Below are positions 1-8,742 of a stretch of DNA of 64,000 nt, one piece after another. The first letter of the stretch is position 1, and each line of letters begins with the position of its first letter. The translations under genes and the position numbers were made by a program. The notes below the pieces were generated by a model. The model saw only the letters and a list, made by a program, of their open reading frames with translations. It was not told where the DNA came from and ran no database searches. Origin of the DNA: Amycolatopsis australiensis (lineage in GTDB: Bacteria; Actinomycetota; Actinomycetes; Mycobacteriales; Pseudonocardiaceae); contig NZ_FPJG01000006.1 in NCBI RefSeq assembly GCF_900119165.1, positions 2,976,001 to 3,040,000 on the forward strand, read 5' to 3'.

Positions 1-600
1 GCAGACCTCCCGTAACGACCAGCGGTAGGCCCGGGCGTTGTCGGTCATCAACCGTTCGATGCGGGTGATGCCGTGACCGGCGGAGTAGGCGATGGCCCGG
101 GTGAGGAAGGCCGCGCAGGTTGGCCCGTTCTCGTCCGGGTGGATCTCGGAGCAGGCCAGGCGGGAGTGGTCGTCGACCGGGGAGCGGACGTAGTCGTAGC
201 CGATCTTGGCGCTGCGCTCGCCGGCCTCCGCCGTCGGGGATGCGGCCGATCTTCTTGACGTCGATGTGGACCAGCTCACCCGGCTGCTCGCGCTCATAGC
301 GGACAGCTGCGGTCTTGCTGGCCCGGACCACCTGTCCGGTGATCGGGCCAGCGCGGCCAGTCGCGGGATGTGGTGGCGGGCCAGTACCCGCGACACTGTC
401 CGCGTCGGAACCCCCGGTTCACAGCCGAGCCAGGCCGGGCCGCGGCGTTCGCGCTGCCGCAATGTGATGATCCGCTGCTCAAGCTGCTCGTGGCGAGGTA
501 TGCGGCCGCGAGGATCGGTCACGAAGACCGGACTCGCCCTCGCTGGCGTAGCGGTCCAGCCAGGTCTTCACGCATTCGCGAGCCTCACGTCAACCCGAGC
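1..600 (-). mobile_element. IS481-family transposase relic, frameshifted and cut by window edge
   Basis: Read on the minus strand this stretch gives blocks typical of actinobacterial IS481 transposases: an N-terminal helix-turn-helix piece (DRYASEGESGLRDRSSRP), then GELVHIDVKKIGRIPDGGG with the first catalytic Asp, then VDDHSRLACSEIHPDE and HGITRIERLMTDNARAYR with the second. The blocks lie in different frames, with breaks near positions 225, 340 and 490, so no intact protein can be made. The rest of the catalytic core (DDE Glu) would lie beyond position 1. No terminal inverted repeat was recognised at the right end. It is a dead element next to otherwise ordinary genes. Confidence 0.8.
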
Positions 601-630
601 CTCCGCTACCGACGTCCTGGCCAGATACAC

Positions 631-1509
631 CTAGCTCGGGACCGGTGCCGGCAGCGGACGGTACGGCGCGGGAACCCACTGCGCGTCGCCGTCACGGAAA
701 CGGATCCGGCCGACGCCGGGAAACGGCAGGTGCGCGGCGCCGACCGCCCAGCCCCGGGCCCGGATCTCGGCCAGGACGCGCTGCCGGGCCGCGCGGGCAC
801 CCGGCCGGTCGCTGTCGATGTCCATCGTGACGTGCGGGGCGGGCAGCTGGACGGCGTGGCTGTGCACGGTGTCGCCCCAGAACAGCAGCCGTTCCGCGGC
901 GTCGCCGACGAGATAGCCGCTGTGGCCCGGCGTGTGCCCGTGGAGATCGACCGCGGTGACGCCCGGCACGGGCTGCTCACCGTAGGTGAAGGTCGCGAGC
1001 CGGCCATCGGCGCGATAGGGCGCCAGCGCCTGCGCGGCCCACTGGTGGATCTGCGCTTGCACGCCCTCGGCGCGCGCGGCGACCGCGTCGTTCAGCCAGT
1101 GCTCGACGTCGGGCGCCGACACGTGGACCGTCGCGGCCGGGAACGCCGCCTGCCCCGTGGCGGTCAGCAGCCCGGATGCGTGGTCCGGGTGCAGGTGCGT
1201 GATCAGCACGTCGTCGATCTGCTCCGGCGAGGTACCGGCGGCACGGAGGTTGCCGAGCAGGTGACCGGTGCCCGGCCCGAGCGAGGTGCCGGCCCCCGCG
1301 TCGACCAGGACCGTGCGGCCGGCGGACCGGAACAGGAAGGTGTTGACCGCGGTCTGCAGGTCGCCTTCCGGCGGCAGGAACCCGTCGGCCAGCAGTTCGG
1401 TGATCCGCTGCGGGGACTCGCCGTGCATGTCGGCGGCGAAGATGGGCAGCGCTCCGTCGTAGATCGTCGTCACGGTGACCGCGCCGATCGTGGTCTGGGC
1501 CGAACTCAT
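631..1509 (-). CDS. MBL-fold metallo-hydrolase
   Basis: A 292-residue metallo-beta-lactamase-fold hydrolase, probably cytosolic and binuclear zinc. The signature HLHPDH sits at about residue 106 (LITHLHPDHASGL), followed by the later metal-ligand blocks LHGHTPGHSG and LLFWGDTVHSH. Length fits the AHL-lactonase/arylsulfatase-like branch of the fold, but the substrate cannot be told from sequence. There is no signal peptide. The ATG overlaps the stop of the upstream SDR-like gene in an ATGA, so the two are translationally coupled and probably act on related substrates. The start at 1509 is fixed by that overlap. Confidence 0.9.
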   Translation of the reverse strand: MSSAQTTIGAVTVTTIYDGALPIFAADMHGESPQRITELLADGFLPPEGDLQTAVNTFLFRSAGRTVLVDAGAGTSLGPGTGHLLGNLRAAGTSPEQIDDVLITHLHPDHASGLLTATGQAAFPAATVHVSAPDVEHWLNDAVAARAEGVQAQIHQWAAQALAPYRADGRLATFTYGEQPVPGVTAVDLHGHTPGHSGYLVGDAAERLLFWGDTVHSHAVQLPAPHVTMDIDSDRPGARAARQRVLAEIRARGWAVGAAHLPFPGVGRIRFRDGDAQWVPAPYRPLPAPVPS

Positions 1510-2405
1510 GATTTCCCGTGTCCTCGGTGGATCGCGTTCGCGAGGAACTGCTCGAACGTCGTCGGTGTGGCGGTTTCGGCGGCACGCGGGCGCGTCATGG
1601 CGATCCGCCGTTCCGCGACGTCGCTCGTCATGGCGGTGACGCCGTCGGCCATGTGCGCCGAGAAGCCGGCTTCGAGGAGGCCGGCGCGCAGGGTGGCGGC
1701 GTCGATCTGCTCGTAGCGGGCGCCGGGGCGGCCGACGGCGTCGCCGATCGCGGCGGTGATCTCGGCGAGCGTGATGTCCCGCGGGCCGTGCAGTTCGAGC
1801 GTGCGGGTGGCGGCCGTGCGGCGTCCGGTGAGCAGGCACGCGGCGACCACGCCGATGTCGGCCGTGGCGATGGCCGGGAGCGGGAGGTCCGCGGGGATCA
1901 GCCCGTGCGCGACGCCGGTCGCGCGGACCTCGTCGATCATCGGGACGGCGTTCTCCATGAACCACCCGGGCCGCAGGTGGACCGACTTCACCCCGGTCAA
2001 AGTGTCGAGGGCTTCTTCGAGCGGGCGCAGCCCCCACACCGGGCCGCGGGCGCCGGCGTGGTTCGCGGCCCAGCCGCTGAGGCTGACGATCCGTTCGAGC
2101 CCGCCGAGCCCGGACAGCGCTTTCCGGTGCGTGTCGATCACGCGCCGCTGGTGCGCGGGGAAGTCGGTGCTGCCCGGGATGAGGCCGGGCGCGATCATGA
2201 CGAAAGCGGCGTGGGCGCCGGCGAAGGCGGCACGGAGGCTGCCGGGGTCGTCGGTGCGGACTTCGACGGCTTCGGCGCCGCGGTCGGCGAACCGGTGCAG
2301 CCGGTCGCGGCTGCGGCCGAGCACCCGGATCTCCGCACCGGCGGCGAGCAGCGCTTCGGCGACGGCGGCACCGGTGTTGCTGGTGGCGGACGAGACGACG
2401 ATCAT
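1506..2405 (-). CDS. NmrA/SDR-like NAD(P)-binding protein
   Basis: A 299-residue atypical short-chain dehydrogenase/NmrA-like protein. The N-terminus MIVVSSATSNTGAAVAEALL is a Rossmann nucleotide-binding loop of the GxTGxxG kind with the first glycines replaced (SSATSNTGAAV). It lacks the usual YxxxK pair, as do NmrA-type proteins, which act as NAD(P)-linked reductases or redox sensors. The ATG at 2405 follows a GAGGAAAGG ribosome site. Its stop overlaps the MBL hydrolase start. An XRE regulator lies 38 bp upstream on the same strand, so the three genes may form one transcript. It is a distant paralogue of the protein at 4049-4924. Confidence 0.88.
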   Translation of the reverse strand: MIVVSSATSNTGAAVAEALLAAGAEIRVLGRSRDRLHRFADRGAEAVEVRTDDPGSLRAAFAGAHAAFVMIAPGLIPGSTDFPAHQRRVIDTHRKALSGLGGLERIVSLSGWAANHAGARGPVWGLRPLEEALDTLTGVKSVHLRPGWFMENAVPMIDEVRATGVAHGLIPADLPLPAIATADIGVVAACLLTGRRTAATRTLELHGPRDITLAEITAAIGDAVGRPGARYEQIDAATLRAGLLEAGFSAHMADGVTAMTSDVAERRIAMTRPRAAETATPTTFEQFLANAIHRGHGKS

Positions 2406-2443
2406 GACCTTTCCTCGTGGTCGACGGTGATGTGCGGGACGCC

Positions 2444-3298
2444 TCAGCCGGCGGCGAGGGACCCGAGCAGCGCGAGCCGGTCGGCGGAGCGCGTGCCGGC
2501 CTCGGCGGCGCTGACGATCAGCCGCTGCCCCGGGTCGTCGGGCAGGCGGAGGATCTCTTCGTTCAGCTCGAGTTCGCCGACCAGCGGGTGCCGGTAGCGC
2601 CGCACCGAGTGCAGGCAGTCCCGCACCGGGTGCTCGCGCCACAGGCGGGCGAAGTCGTCGCTGCCGGCGGCCAGTTCCGAGACGAGCCGGTGCAGGGCGA
2701 CGTCGTCGGGCCGCTCCGCCGCGGCGAGCCGCAGGTACGACGCGAGGTCTTCGGCCTGCCGCTCCCACTCGGCGAACAGCTCGCGGGCGGCCGGGTCCAG
2801 GAAGACCCGCCGGGCCTGGTTCGGCGCGTGCGCAGTGCCCACGGCCGCGATCTCCGCGGGCGTGAGGTTCCACAGCGCGTAGCCGAGCGCGTTCCCCGCG
2901 AGGATGTCGGCCCGCCGTCCGACGAGCACGGCGGCCCCCGGACTGCCGGTGACGAGGTCGCGCACCGGGCCGCGGACCTCGTCCTCGTGCCCGGTGCCCC
3001 GCACCGGCGGAAGGGCCCGCGCGAGCCGGTGGAGGTGGGCGCGCTCGTCGGGGGAAAGCCTCAGCACCCGCGCGATGGCGTCCAGCACGGCGTCGGAGAC
3101 CTGATGGCTCTCGCCGCGCTCCAGCCGGGTGTAGTACGTCGCACTGAGCCCGGCCAGCTCGGCGAGCTCCTCCCGCCGGAGGCCCGGCACCCGGCGCCGG
3201 TCCCCGTACGAGGCGGCGATGCCGAGGTCCTGCGGACGCACCGCGGCACGACGCGAACGGAGGAAGGCACCCAGCTCCTGCGACGACGGTTTGGCCAT
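2444..3298 (-). CDS. XRE-family regulator with MmyB-like ligand domain
   Basis: A 284-residue transcription factor. Residues about 8-75 form a lambda-repressor-like helix-turn-helix with the family landmarks RVPGLRREELAELAGLS and YYTRLERG. Residues about 100-270 match the MmyB-like ligand-binding domain (NALGYALW, RRVFLDPAARELFAEW, HPLVGELELNEEIL). Such regulators usually control a neighbouring dehydrogenase gene, often transcribed divergently; here the SDR gene follows on the same strand after 38 bp, so the protein may act on its own promoter and the downstream pair. The ATG at 3298 is the only sensible start at the edge of the HTH homology. Confidence 0.9.
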   Translation of the reverse strand: MAKPSSQELGAFLRSRRAAVRPQDLGIAASYGDRRRVPGLRREELAELAGLSATYYTRLERGESHQVSDAVLDAIARVLRLSPDERAHLHRLARALPPVRGTGHEDEVRGPVRDLVTGSPGAAVLVGRRADILAGNALGYALWNLTPAEIAAVGTAHAPNQARRVFLDPAARELFAEWERQAEDLASYLRLAAAERPDDVALHRLVSELAAGSDDFARLWREHPVRDCLHSVRRYRHPLVGELELNEEILRLPDDPGQRLIVSAAEAGTRSADRLALLGSLAAG

Positions 3299-3324
3299 GG
3301 CCCCAGTTTCGGTGTTGCCCGGAC

Positions 3325-3357
3325 CGCGTGCCTGTCCACGCGGTGGACAGGCACGCG
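3325..3357. terminator. Perfect GC-rich hairpin after the TetR gene
   Basis: Arms CGCGTGCCTGTCCAC and GTGGACAGGCACGCG (15 bp, no mismatch) are separated by three bases and abut the TetR stop codon. No T-tract follows, so it could be an actinomycete-style terminator for the TetR gene or a dyad operator in the XRE promoter region. It sits between two genes on the same strand. Confidence 0.6.
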
Positions 3358-3978
3358 TCAGTCCGCGGCCGGTGGCAGCACCATCCGCACCAGGCGCCGG
3401 ATCCGGGCGAGGTCGACGTCGGCCGCCAGGGTGGCCTCCTCCGGCAGTTCGTCGACGGGCGGTTCCACGCCGAACAGCAGGCGGGGGAGCGTCGGGTGGA
3501 CGACCAGGCCGATCAGCTCGTTCGCCGCCGCCTCGGCCTCGGCGGGCGCCAGCCCCGCCGCCGTCGCCAGATGCGACGCCAGGTCGCCGGCCGTGACGCC
3601 GAAGACGACGTCGTACAGGCCCGCCGCCAGGTCGGGCAGCCGGTCCGTGTCCGCGATGCCGAGCCGCAGCATCCGCGCCACCGACGACCACCGCAGCAGC
3701 TGCACGAAGCGCCCGCAGTACCGCACGACCGCCTCCGACGGCTCCGCGGAGTACTCGGCGGGCGTGCGCATCCGCGACCCGAACAACGCGCGGATCCGGC
3801 CCACCACCGCGAGGAACAGCGCGTCCTTGGTCGGGAAGTGCGCGTACAGGGAACGCTTCGACGTTTCCGCGCGCGCCGCGATGGCGTCCATGGAAGTCCG
3901 CGCGAAGCCGTCCTCCAGGAACGCCTCCTTCGCCGTGTCGAGGATGTGCTCGCGCAGCGCTTCCCCGCGTCGGGCCAT
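3358..3978 (-). CDS. TetR/AcrR-family regulator
   Basis: A 206-residue repressor. The N-terminal HTH (about residues 9-55) has the usual TetR landmarks: ILDTAKEAFLEDGFARTSMDAIAARAETSKRSLYAHFPTKDALF, quoted here only as the region running from ILDTAKEAF to HFPTKDALF. The C-terminal helical domain is the ligand-binding part. ATG 3978 is preferred over the in-frame codon at 3993 because AGGTGG lies about 6 bases before it. The gene is divergent from the NmrA-type reductase at 4049, and the 70-bp space between holds an operator-like dyad; a related site precedes the amidohydrolase at 4961. It probably represses both genes and itself. Confidence 0.92.
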   Translation of the reverse strand: MARRGEALREHILDTAKEAFLEDGFARTSMDAIAARAETSKRSLYAHFPTKDALFLAVVGRIRALFGSRMRTPAEYSAEPSEAVVRYCGRFVQLLRWSSVARMLRLGIADTDRLPDLAAGLYDVVFGVTAGDLASHLATAAGLAPAEAEAAANELIGLVVHPTLPRLLFGVEPPVDELPEEATLAADVDLARIRRLVRMVLPPAAD

Positions 3979-3992
3979 GGGCGTCCACCTCA

Positions 3993-4019
3993 AAGTATAC
4001 GGTACAGTAGAGTCTACTT
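3993..4019. promoter_or_regulatory. Putative TetR operator, divergent promoter
   Basis: AAGTATAC and GTCTACTT form an imperfect dyad in the spacer between the TetR gene and the reductase. Inside it, TACAGTAGAGTCTACTT (4003-4019) matches TACAGTTGAGTTTACCT at 4934-4950 at 14 of 17 positions. GTAGA-G-TCTAC is itself a perfect palindrome. Confidence 0.6.
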
Positions 4020-4048
4020 AGTTCTGGTGCCGAACGGAGTCATCATCC

Positions 4049-4924
4049 ATGATCGTGCTCACCGCCCCGACCGGGCAGATCGGCAGCAAGCTCGCCGCCA
4101 CGCTGCTGCGGCAGAGCGAGCCCGTCCGCCTCGTCGTCCGCGACCCCGGCAAGCTGCCCGCCGGCGTGCGCGAACGCGCCGAGGTCGTCGCCGGGTCGCA
4201 CCGCGATCGCGACGTCCTCGACCGTGCCCTCGAGGGCGCGGACGCACTGTTCTGGCTCATGCCGGCCGCCCCGGCCGCGAGCAGCCCGTACGAGGCCTAC
4301 GTGACCGCCTCCATCCCCGGTGCCGACGCCGTCGTCCGCCACGCCGTCCCGCGCGTGGTGGTCGTCTCCGCGCTCGGGCGCGGGTCGCAGATCTACGCGG
4401 GCCACATCTCCGCGTCGCACGCCATGGAAGACCTCTTCCGCAGCACCGGCGCGCACGTGCGGGCCCTGGCGCTGCCCACGTTCATGGACAACGTCCTCCG
4501 GCAGGTCGCCGCACTCAAGGACGGCGTCCTCCCGGGCACCCTCCCGGCCGGCTTCCGGATGCCGTGGATCGCGACGAAGGACATCGCCGCGCTCGCCGCC
4601 CGGTACCTTTCCGACCGCACGTGGGCCGGGCAGGGCACCGTCGAGACCCTCGGTGGCGAGGACCTTTCGCACGAGGACATCGCCGCCATCCTCACCGACG
4701 TCCTCGGCAGGCCTGTCCGGTATCAGCCGGGCGACCGCGCCGCCGCCAAGGAGTTCCTCGTCGGCCGTGGCCTTTCCGAGGCGATGGCGCAGTCCGTGAT
4801 CGACATGGACGTCGCCGGCGAACGCGGCATCAACAGCGCGACGCCGCGCACCGCGGAGAACACGACACCCACCACGTTCCGCGAGTTCGCCGAAGAAGCC
4901 GTCAAGCCGCTGGTGACGGCGTAG
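4049..4924 (+). CDS. NmrA-like NAD(P)H-binding reductase
   Basis: A 291-residue NmrA/atypical-SDR protein, cytosolic. The nucleotide-binding loop is at the N-terminus (LTAPTGQIGSKLAATLL, a TGxxG form). Residues about 94-105 (VVVVSALGRGSQ) are the strand before the active-site region, and the tail DVAGERGINSATPRTAENT followed by TTFREFAEE is typical of the azoreductase/QorB-like branch. It resembles the protein at 1506-2405, including the TPTTF tail. It is transcribed away from the TetR gene and is followed 36 bp later by an amidohydrolase, separated by a second copy of the operator-like sequence, so both belong to the same regulon. Confidence 0.9.
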   Translation: MIVLTAPTGQIGSKLAATLLRQSEPVRLVVRDPGKLPAGVRERAEVVAGSHRDRDVLDRALEGADALFWLMPAAPAASSPYEAYVTASIPGADAVVRHAVPRVVVVSALGRGSQIYAGHISASHAMEDLFRSTGAHVRALALPTFMDNVLRQVAALKDGVLPGTLPAGFRMPWIATKDIAALAARYLSDRTWAGQGTVETLGGEDLSHEDIAAILTDVLGRPVRYQPGDRAAAKEFLVGRGLSEAMAQSVIDMDVAGERGINSATPRTAENTTPTTFREFAEEAVKPLVTA

Positions 4925-4933
4925 CGAAAAGTA

Positions 4934-4950
4934 TACAGTTGAGTTTACCT
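4934..4950 (+). promoter_or_regulatory. Second copy of the TetR operator-like site
   Basis: TACAGTTGAGTTTACCT lies 10 bp before the amidohydrolase ATG and matches 4003-4019 at 14 of 17 positions. It suggests that the downstream gene has its own TetR-controlled promoter, although the spacing also allows read-through from 4049. Confidence 0.55.
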
Positions 4951-4960
4951 GGGGAGTGCC

Positions 4961-5995
4961 ATGACCCTGATCTGTATCGAAGAGCACGCGGTCGACCGGT
5001 CGATCGCCGAAGCGGCCGCGCCGGTCCTCGACCGGGAAGCGCCGTACCTGCGCAGGCAGAGTTCCAGCGCGTCGCCCGTGCGGCCGGGGCCCGGCCGCCG
5101 GCCCGCCGTCGACATGGCCGAAGCCGTCCGCCTCGGGGCCGACCTCGGCCCGGACCGCGTCCGGCGGATGGACGAGCACGGCATCGACCTGCAGATCGTC
5201 TCGTGGACCAGCCCGATCCAGCTGGTCCCCGCCGACCGGGCGCTCCCGCTGTGCCGGTCGGTCAACGACCGGCTCGCGCGGGCGGTCGCCGCCCGTCCCG
5301 ACCGGCTGCAGGGGATGGCGGCGCTGCCCTGGCAGGACCCGGCCGCCGCCGTCGACGAACTGGACCGCGCCGTGACCGAGCTCGGCCTGCGCGGCGTCCT
5401 GCTCCTCGGCCGTCCCGGCGCCGGGTTCCTCGACGATCCGCGGTACCTGCCCGTGCTGGAGCGGATCGCCGCGCTGGAGGTGCCGCTCTACGTGCACCCG
5501 TTCCATCCGCTTCCGCAGGTGCAGCAGGCCTACTACGCGGGGTTCGGCGAAAAGGTGACCGCCGAACTGTCGCTGGGCGCCTGGGGCTGGCACCACGAAG
5601 CCGGCGTCCACGTCCTGCGGCTCATCCTCGCCGGGGTCTTCGAACGGCTCCCGCAGCTGCAGGTGATCAGCGGCCACTGGGGCGAGCTGGTCCCGTTCCA
5701 CCTCAGCCGCCTCGACGACGTCCTGTCCCCGGGCGACACCGGGCTGTCGCGGACCATCACCGAGGTCTACCGCTCGAACGTCTGGGTCACCCCGAGCGGC
5801 ATGTTCCACCGGCCCCAATTCGACTTCGTCCGCGCCGTGGTCGGCCTGGACCGGGTGATCTGGTCGGCCGACTACCCGTTCCTGCGCCTCGACGGCACCC
5901 GCGAGTTCCTCGGCGAACTCGACGTCACGCCCGAAGAACGGGAGAAGATCACCCACGTCAACGCCGAGCGGCTCTTCCGGCTGACCGGCCGGTGA
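4961..5995 (+). CDS. Amidohydrolase-family metalloenzyme (ACMSD/DHBD-like)
   Basis: A 344-residue TIM-barrel amidohydrolase. Metal-ligand positions are visible: EEHAVD near residue 7 (the ExH form used by 2,3-dihydroxybenzoate decarboxylase-like enzymes), VHPFHPLPQ near residue 170, ISGHWGE near 228, and WSADYPF near 288 with the catalytic Asp. This pattern is that of the amidohydrolase-2 branch, which contains aromatic decarboxylases and lactone hydrolases; the substrate is not evident. The ATG follows GGGGAG. It sits in the TetR regulon and ends directly against the stop of the convergent LysR gene. Confidence 0.9.
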   Translation: MTLICIEEHAVDRSIAEAAAPVLDREAPYLRRQSSSASPVRPGPGRRPAVDMAEAVRLGADLGPDRVRRMDEHGIDLQIVSWTSPIQLVPADRALPLCRSVNDRLARAVAARPDRLQGMAALPWQDPAAAVDELDRAVTELGLRGVLLLGRPGAGFLDDPRYLPVLERIAALEVPLYVHPFHPLPQVQQAYYAGFGEKVTAELSLGAWGWHHEAGVHVLRLILAGVFERLPQLQVISGHWGELVPFHLSRLDDVLSPGDTGLSRTITEVYRSNVWVTPSGMFHRPQFDFVRAVVGLDRVIWSADYPFLRLDGTREFLGELDVTPEEREKITHVNAERLFRLTGR

Positions 5996-6883
5996 TCACT
6001 TCGCCAGCAGCCGCAGCATCGACGCGAGCGGCGGCCAGGCGGCGCGGCCCCGGCGGGTGCACCCGAAAGCGCGTTGCCGGAGATCCGGATCGCTCAGCGG
6101 GAGCACGGTCACGCCGGGGCCGGTGCGGCGGCCCACGGGCAGCAGGCCGACGCCCCGGCCCGTCGCGGTGATCAGGTCTTCGACCAGGTCGAGGTTGTCC
6201 GCGCGGTGCGTGACCCGGGGCGTGAACCCGGCGATGGACGCCAGGGTCCGGACGACGTCCTCATCGGCGTCGTTGCGGGAGTTGCCGATCCAGTCGTGGT
6301 CGCGGAACGCGTCGAACACCGCCAGCGTGTGCTCGCCCCGCACCCGGCGCGCGTCGGCGGCGGGGACGCCGAGTCCCCACGCCGCTGTCCACAGTGGAGT
6401 GACGCCGATCTCCGGGTCCACTGTGGCCGGTGCCAGGTCGTAGTCGTAGACGAGGGCGAGGTCGACGTCGTCGGCCAGCAGCGCCGCCAGTGCTTCGGCG
6501 GGTTCGTACTCGCTCACGGCGACGCGCACGCGAGGGTGGTGTTCGGCGAGGGCGGCGACGGCGGGCAGCACGGACCGCCGGACCGCCGTGGCGAACCCGG
6601 CGACGCGGACCATGCCCGCCGGCTCGGCCTGCGGGTCGAGGTCGGCGCGGGCGGCTTCCACCGCGGCCAGGATCGTCACGGCGTGCTCGGCCAGCCGCCG
6701 CCCGGCCGGCGTCAGGCGCACCCGGCGCCCGTCGGGTTCCAGCAGCGGCGCGCCGGTTTCCCTGGCCAGCACGGCGATCTGCTGCGAGACGGTCGACGTG
6801 GTGGTGCCGAGCACGTCCGCCACCGCCCGCATCGACCCGTGGCGGGACAGCTCCAGCAGGAACTGCAGCCGGCGCGTCTCCAT
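5996..6883 (-). CDS. LysR-family regulator
   Basis: A 295-residue LysR regulator. The N-terminal winged HTH (about 1-60) shows [20 protein letters not shown] and [13 protein letters not shown]; residues about 88-290 are the periplasmic-binding-like effector domain ([25 protein letters not shown]). The ATG is at 6883. The gene is divergent from an EamA permease with about 84 bp between starts, the classic arrangement for a LysR regulator and its target exporter. Its stop touches the stop of the amidohydrolase gene. Confidence 0.93.
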   Translation of the reverse strand: METRRLQFLLELSRHGSMRAVADVLGTTTSTVSQQIAVLARETGAPLLEPDGRRVRLTPAGRRLAEHAVTILAAVEAARADLDPQAEPAGMVRVAGFATAVRRSVLPAVAALAEHHPRVRVAVSEYEPAEALAALLADDVDLALVYDYDLAPATVDPEIGVTPLWTAAWGLGVPAADARRVRGEHTLAVFDAFRDHDWIGNSRNDADEDVVRTLASIAGFTPRVTHRADNLDLVEDLITATGRGVGLLPVGRRTGPGVTVLPLSDPDLRQRAFGCTRRGRAAWPPLASMLRLLAK

Positions 6884-6967
6884 GCGCCGGATTGTCCAGG
6901 ATTCCCGAACGATATGTCCAGCATCGGTAAGTGGACACGATCGGTCCCGGCGGTATTCCCTGGACGC

Positions 6968-7822
6968 GTGCCGTCCTCGACCCGATCCGGAGCGACCCTC
7001 GCGGTCGCTTCCATGCTGTGCGTCCAACTCGGTCTCGCCGTGTCCGTCGGCCTGTTCGACCGCGTCGGCCCCGAAGGAGCGGCGTGGCTGCGGCTGGCCT
7101 GGGCCGGCGTGCTGCTCGCCGTCGTCGTCCGGCCCCGGCCGTCCTCGTTCCGGCGGCGGACGCTCGCGGCGTGCGTGGCGCTGGGGGTGGTGACGGCCGG
7201 GATGACCATGTTGTTCATGGCGGCGGCGGCCCGGCTGCCGCTGGGCACGGCGAGCGCGCTGGAGTTCCTCGGGCCGCTGACCGTGGCGATCACCCGCGGC
7301 CGCGGCGGCCGGAAGCTGTGGCCGGTCGTCGCGGCGATCGGCGTGGTGCTGCTGACCCGGCCGTGGCAGGGCGGCGCCGACCTGGCCGGTGTGGGCTACG
7401 CGCTGGCGTCGGCGGTGTGCTGGGCCGGCTACATCCTGCTGACCCAGCGCGTCGGCGACGAGGTTTCGGGCGTGCGCGGGCTGGCCGTGTCGATGCCGGT
7501 GGCCGGGATCGCCGCGACACTGGTGTGCGGTCCCGGCGTGTTCGCACACCTGACGTGGCCGCTGCTGCTGACCGGGCTGGGCCTGGCGATCCTGCTGCCG
7601 GTGGTGCCGTTCAGCCTGGAAATGCTCGCCCTGCGGCGCCTGACTGCGTCCGCGTTCGGCACCCTGATGAGCCTCGAGCCGGCGATCGCGCTGATCATCG
7701 GAGCGGCGCTGCTGCGCCAGCAACCGGACGCGGCCGCGGTGGCGGGCGTGGCGTTCGTGGTGGCGGCGGGCGTCGGCGCCGAGCGGACCGGAGCGCGCCA
7801 ACCGGTGGCCGAGCCGGCCTGA
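6968..7822 (+). CDS. EamA/DMT-family permease
   Basis: A 284-residue drug/metabolite-transporter permease with about ten hydrophobic segments in two EamA repeats, the second starting near [19 protein letters not shown]. EamA landmarks include [12 protein letters not shown] and the [11 protein letters not shown] motif near the end of the second repeat. The GTG at 6968 is chosen because it leaves room for the divergent LysR promoter; an in-frame ATG at 6914 would leave 30 bp and lacks a good ribosome site. It probably exports an amino-acid-like or small organic compound under control of the adjacent LysR protein. Confidence 0.85.
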   Translation: MPSSTRSGATLAVASMLCVQLGLAVSVGLFDRVGPEGAAWLRLAWAGVLLAVVVRPRPSSFRRRTLAACVALGVVTAGMTMLFMAAAARLPLGTASALEFLGPLTVAITRGRGGRKLWPVVAAIGVVLLTRPWQGGADLAGVGYALASAVCWAGYILLTQRVGDEVSGVRGLAVSMPVAGIAATLVCGPGVFAHLTWPLLLTGLGLAILLPVVPFSLEMLALRRLTASAFGTLMSLEPAIALIIGAALLRQQPDAAAVAGVAFVVAAGVGAERTGARQPVAEPA

Positions 7823-7845
7823 CGGGTTGGCGCGCCCGGCGGGCG

Positions 7846-8700
7846 TCAGCCGGAGCCGCCGATCGCGTCCTCTCGGGCGGCCCGGCGGCGCAGCAGGTCG
7901 TGCCGGCAGCCGAGCTCGTGGATCTGGTCCTCGTACGCGCGCTTGGTGGCCAGGTGCGGGCGCACGCACTTGCTGTAGTGGCGCAGGTCGTCCTGTTCCA
8001 GGGAGCCGTCGCGGAAGGCGGTCCAGAACACCAGCGTCGCCGAAACGACCATCACCACCGCGACCAGCACGGCCATCAGCACCGCGAGATCCGTCGCGCC
8101 CGAAAGCAGGCCCTCGGTCGAGATCCGGACGAACATCAGCACGCCCATCAACCCGACCAGCAGCCCGACGGTGCCCAGGCTCAGCTTGGAACCCGCCGAC
8201 AGGCTCGCCCAGCGGAGCTGGCGCTGGTCGTTCTTGTGCTGGCGCAGGTTGTGCCCGAGGTGGTGCAGCGCGGACGCCGCCCCGCCGGTCGCCAGCACCG
8301 AAATGACGACGCTGATGGCCAGCGGCAGCCCGAACGGGTCGGCCCAGTCGACGTTGAAGACCGAGGTGGCCAGCCACAGCATGATCGGCAGGTCGACCAC
8401 GCTCACCGTGAGCAGGGTCAGCACCCGGGTCAGCCGGTTGACGCGCCGGTGCCGGAGGCTGCCGCGGACCTGTTCCATTTCGATGAGGTCGTCGAGGCGG
8501 GCGGCGCGGCCGCAGGCGTCGGCCACGGTCAGGTTCTGCCCGTGCGGGCCGACGACGTAGCCCTCCAGCACCCGCGCGGACAGATAGCGCAGTTCCTGGA
8601 TCCGGGCGAGCAGCCGGTCCCCGGCGGCGGTGGTGCTGTCCCCGTCCTCTCGCGGCTGCCGCGGCTGCGGCAGGGGGTACGTCACATCGGTGTGGTCCAT
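7846..8700 (-). CDS. Membrane protein of unknown function
   Basis: A 284-residue integral membrane protein I do not recognise. A polar N-terminus of about 95 residues is followed by hydrophobic segments near TLLTVSVVDLPIMLWLAT, LPLAISVVISVLATGG, LGTVGLLVGLMGVLMFV and TDLAVLMAVLVAVVMVVSA, then a charged cytoplasmic tail with several His and Cys residues (KCVRPH, LGCRHDLLRRR). It begins 42 bp after the OmpA-type lipoprotein on the same strand and is probably co-transcribed, suggesting a shared envelope role. Confidence 0.8.
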   Translation of the reverse strand: MDHTDVTYPLPQPRQPREDGDSTTAAGDRLLARIQELRYLSARVLEGYVVGPHGQNLTVADACGRAARLDDLIEMEQVRGSLRHRRVNRLTRVLTLLTVSVVDLPIMLWLATSVFNVDWADPFGLPLAISVVISVLATGGAASALHHLGHNLRQHKNDQRQLRWASLSAGSKLSLGTVGLLVGLMGVLMFVRISTEGLLSGATDLAVLMAVLVAVVMVVSATLVFWTAFRDGSLEQDDLRHYSKCVRPHLATKRAYEDQIHELGCRHDLLRRRAAREDAIGGSG

Positions 8701-8742
8701 GGCGTTGCCTCCTGTCTACCCGGTTCTCTTCCCGGATCGGGA

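Noticed and set aside
6914..6968. ATG 6914 as start of the EamA permease
   Set aside because: It would leave only 30 bp to the divergent LysR start and has no good ribosome site; GTG 6968 fits better.
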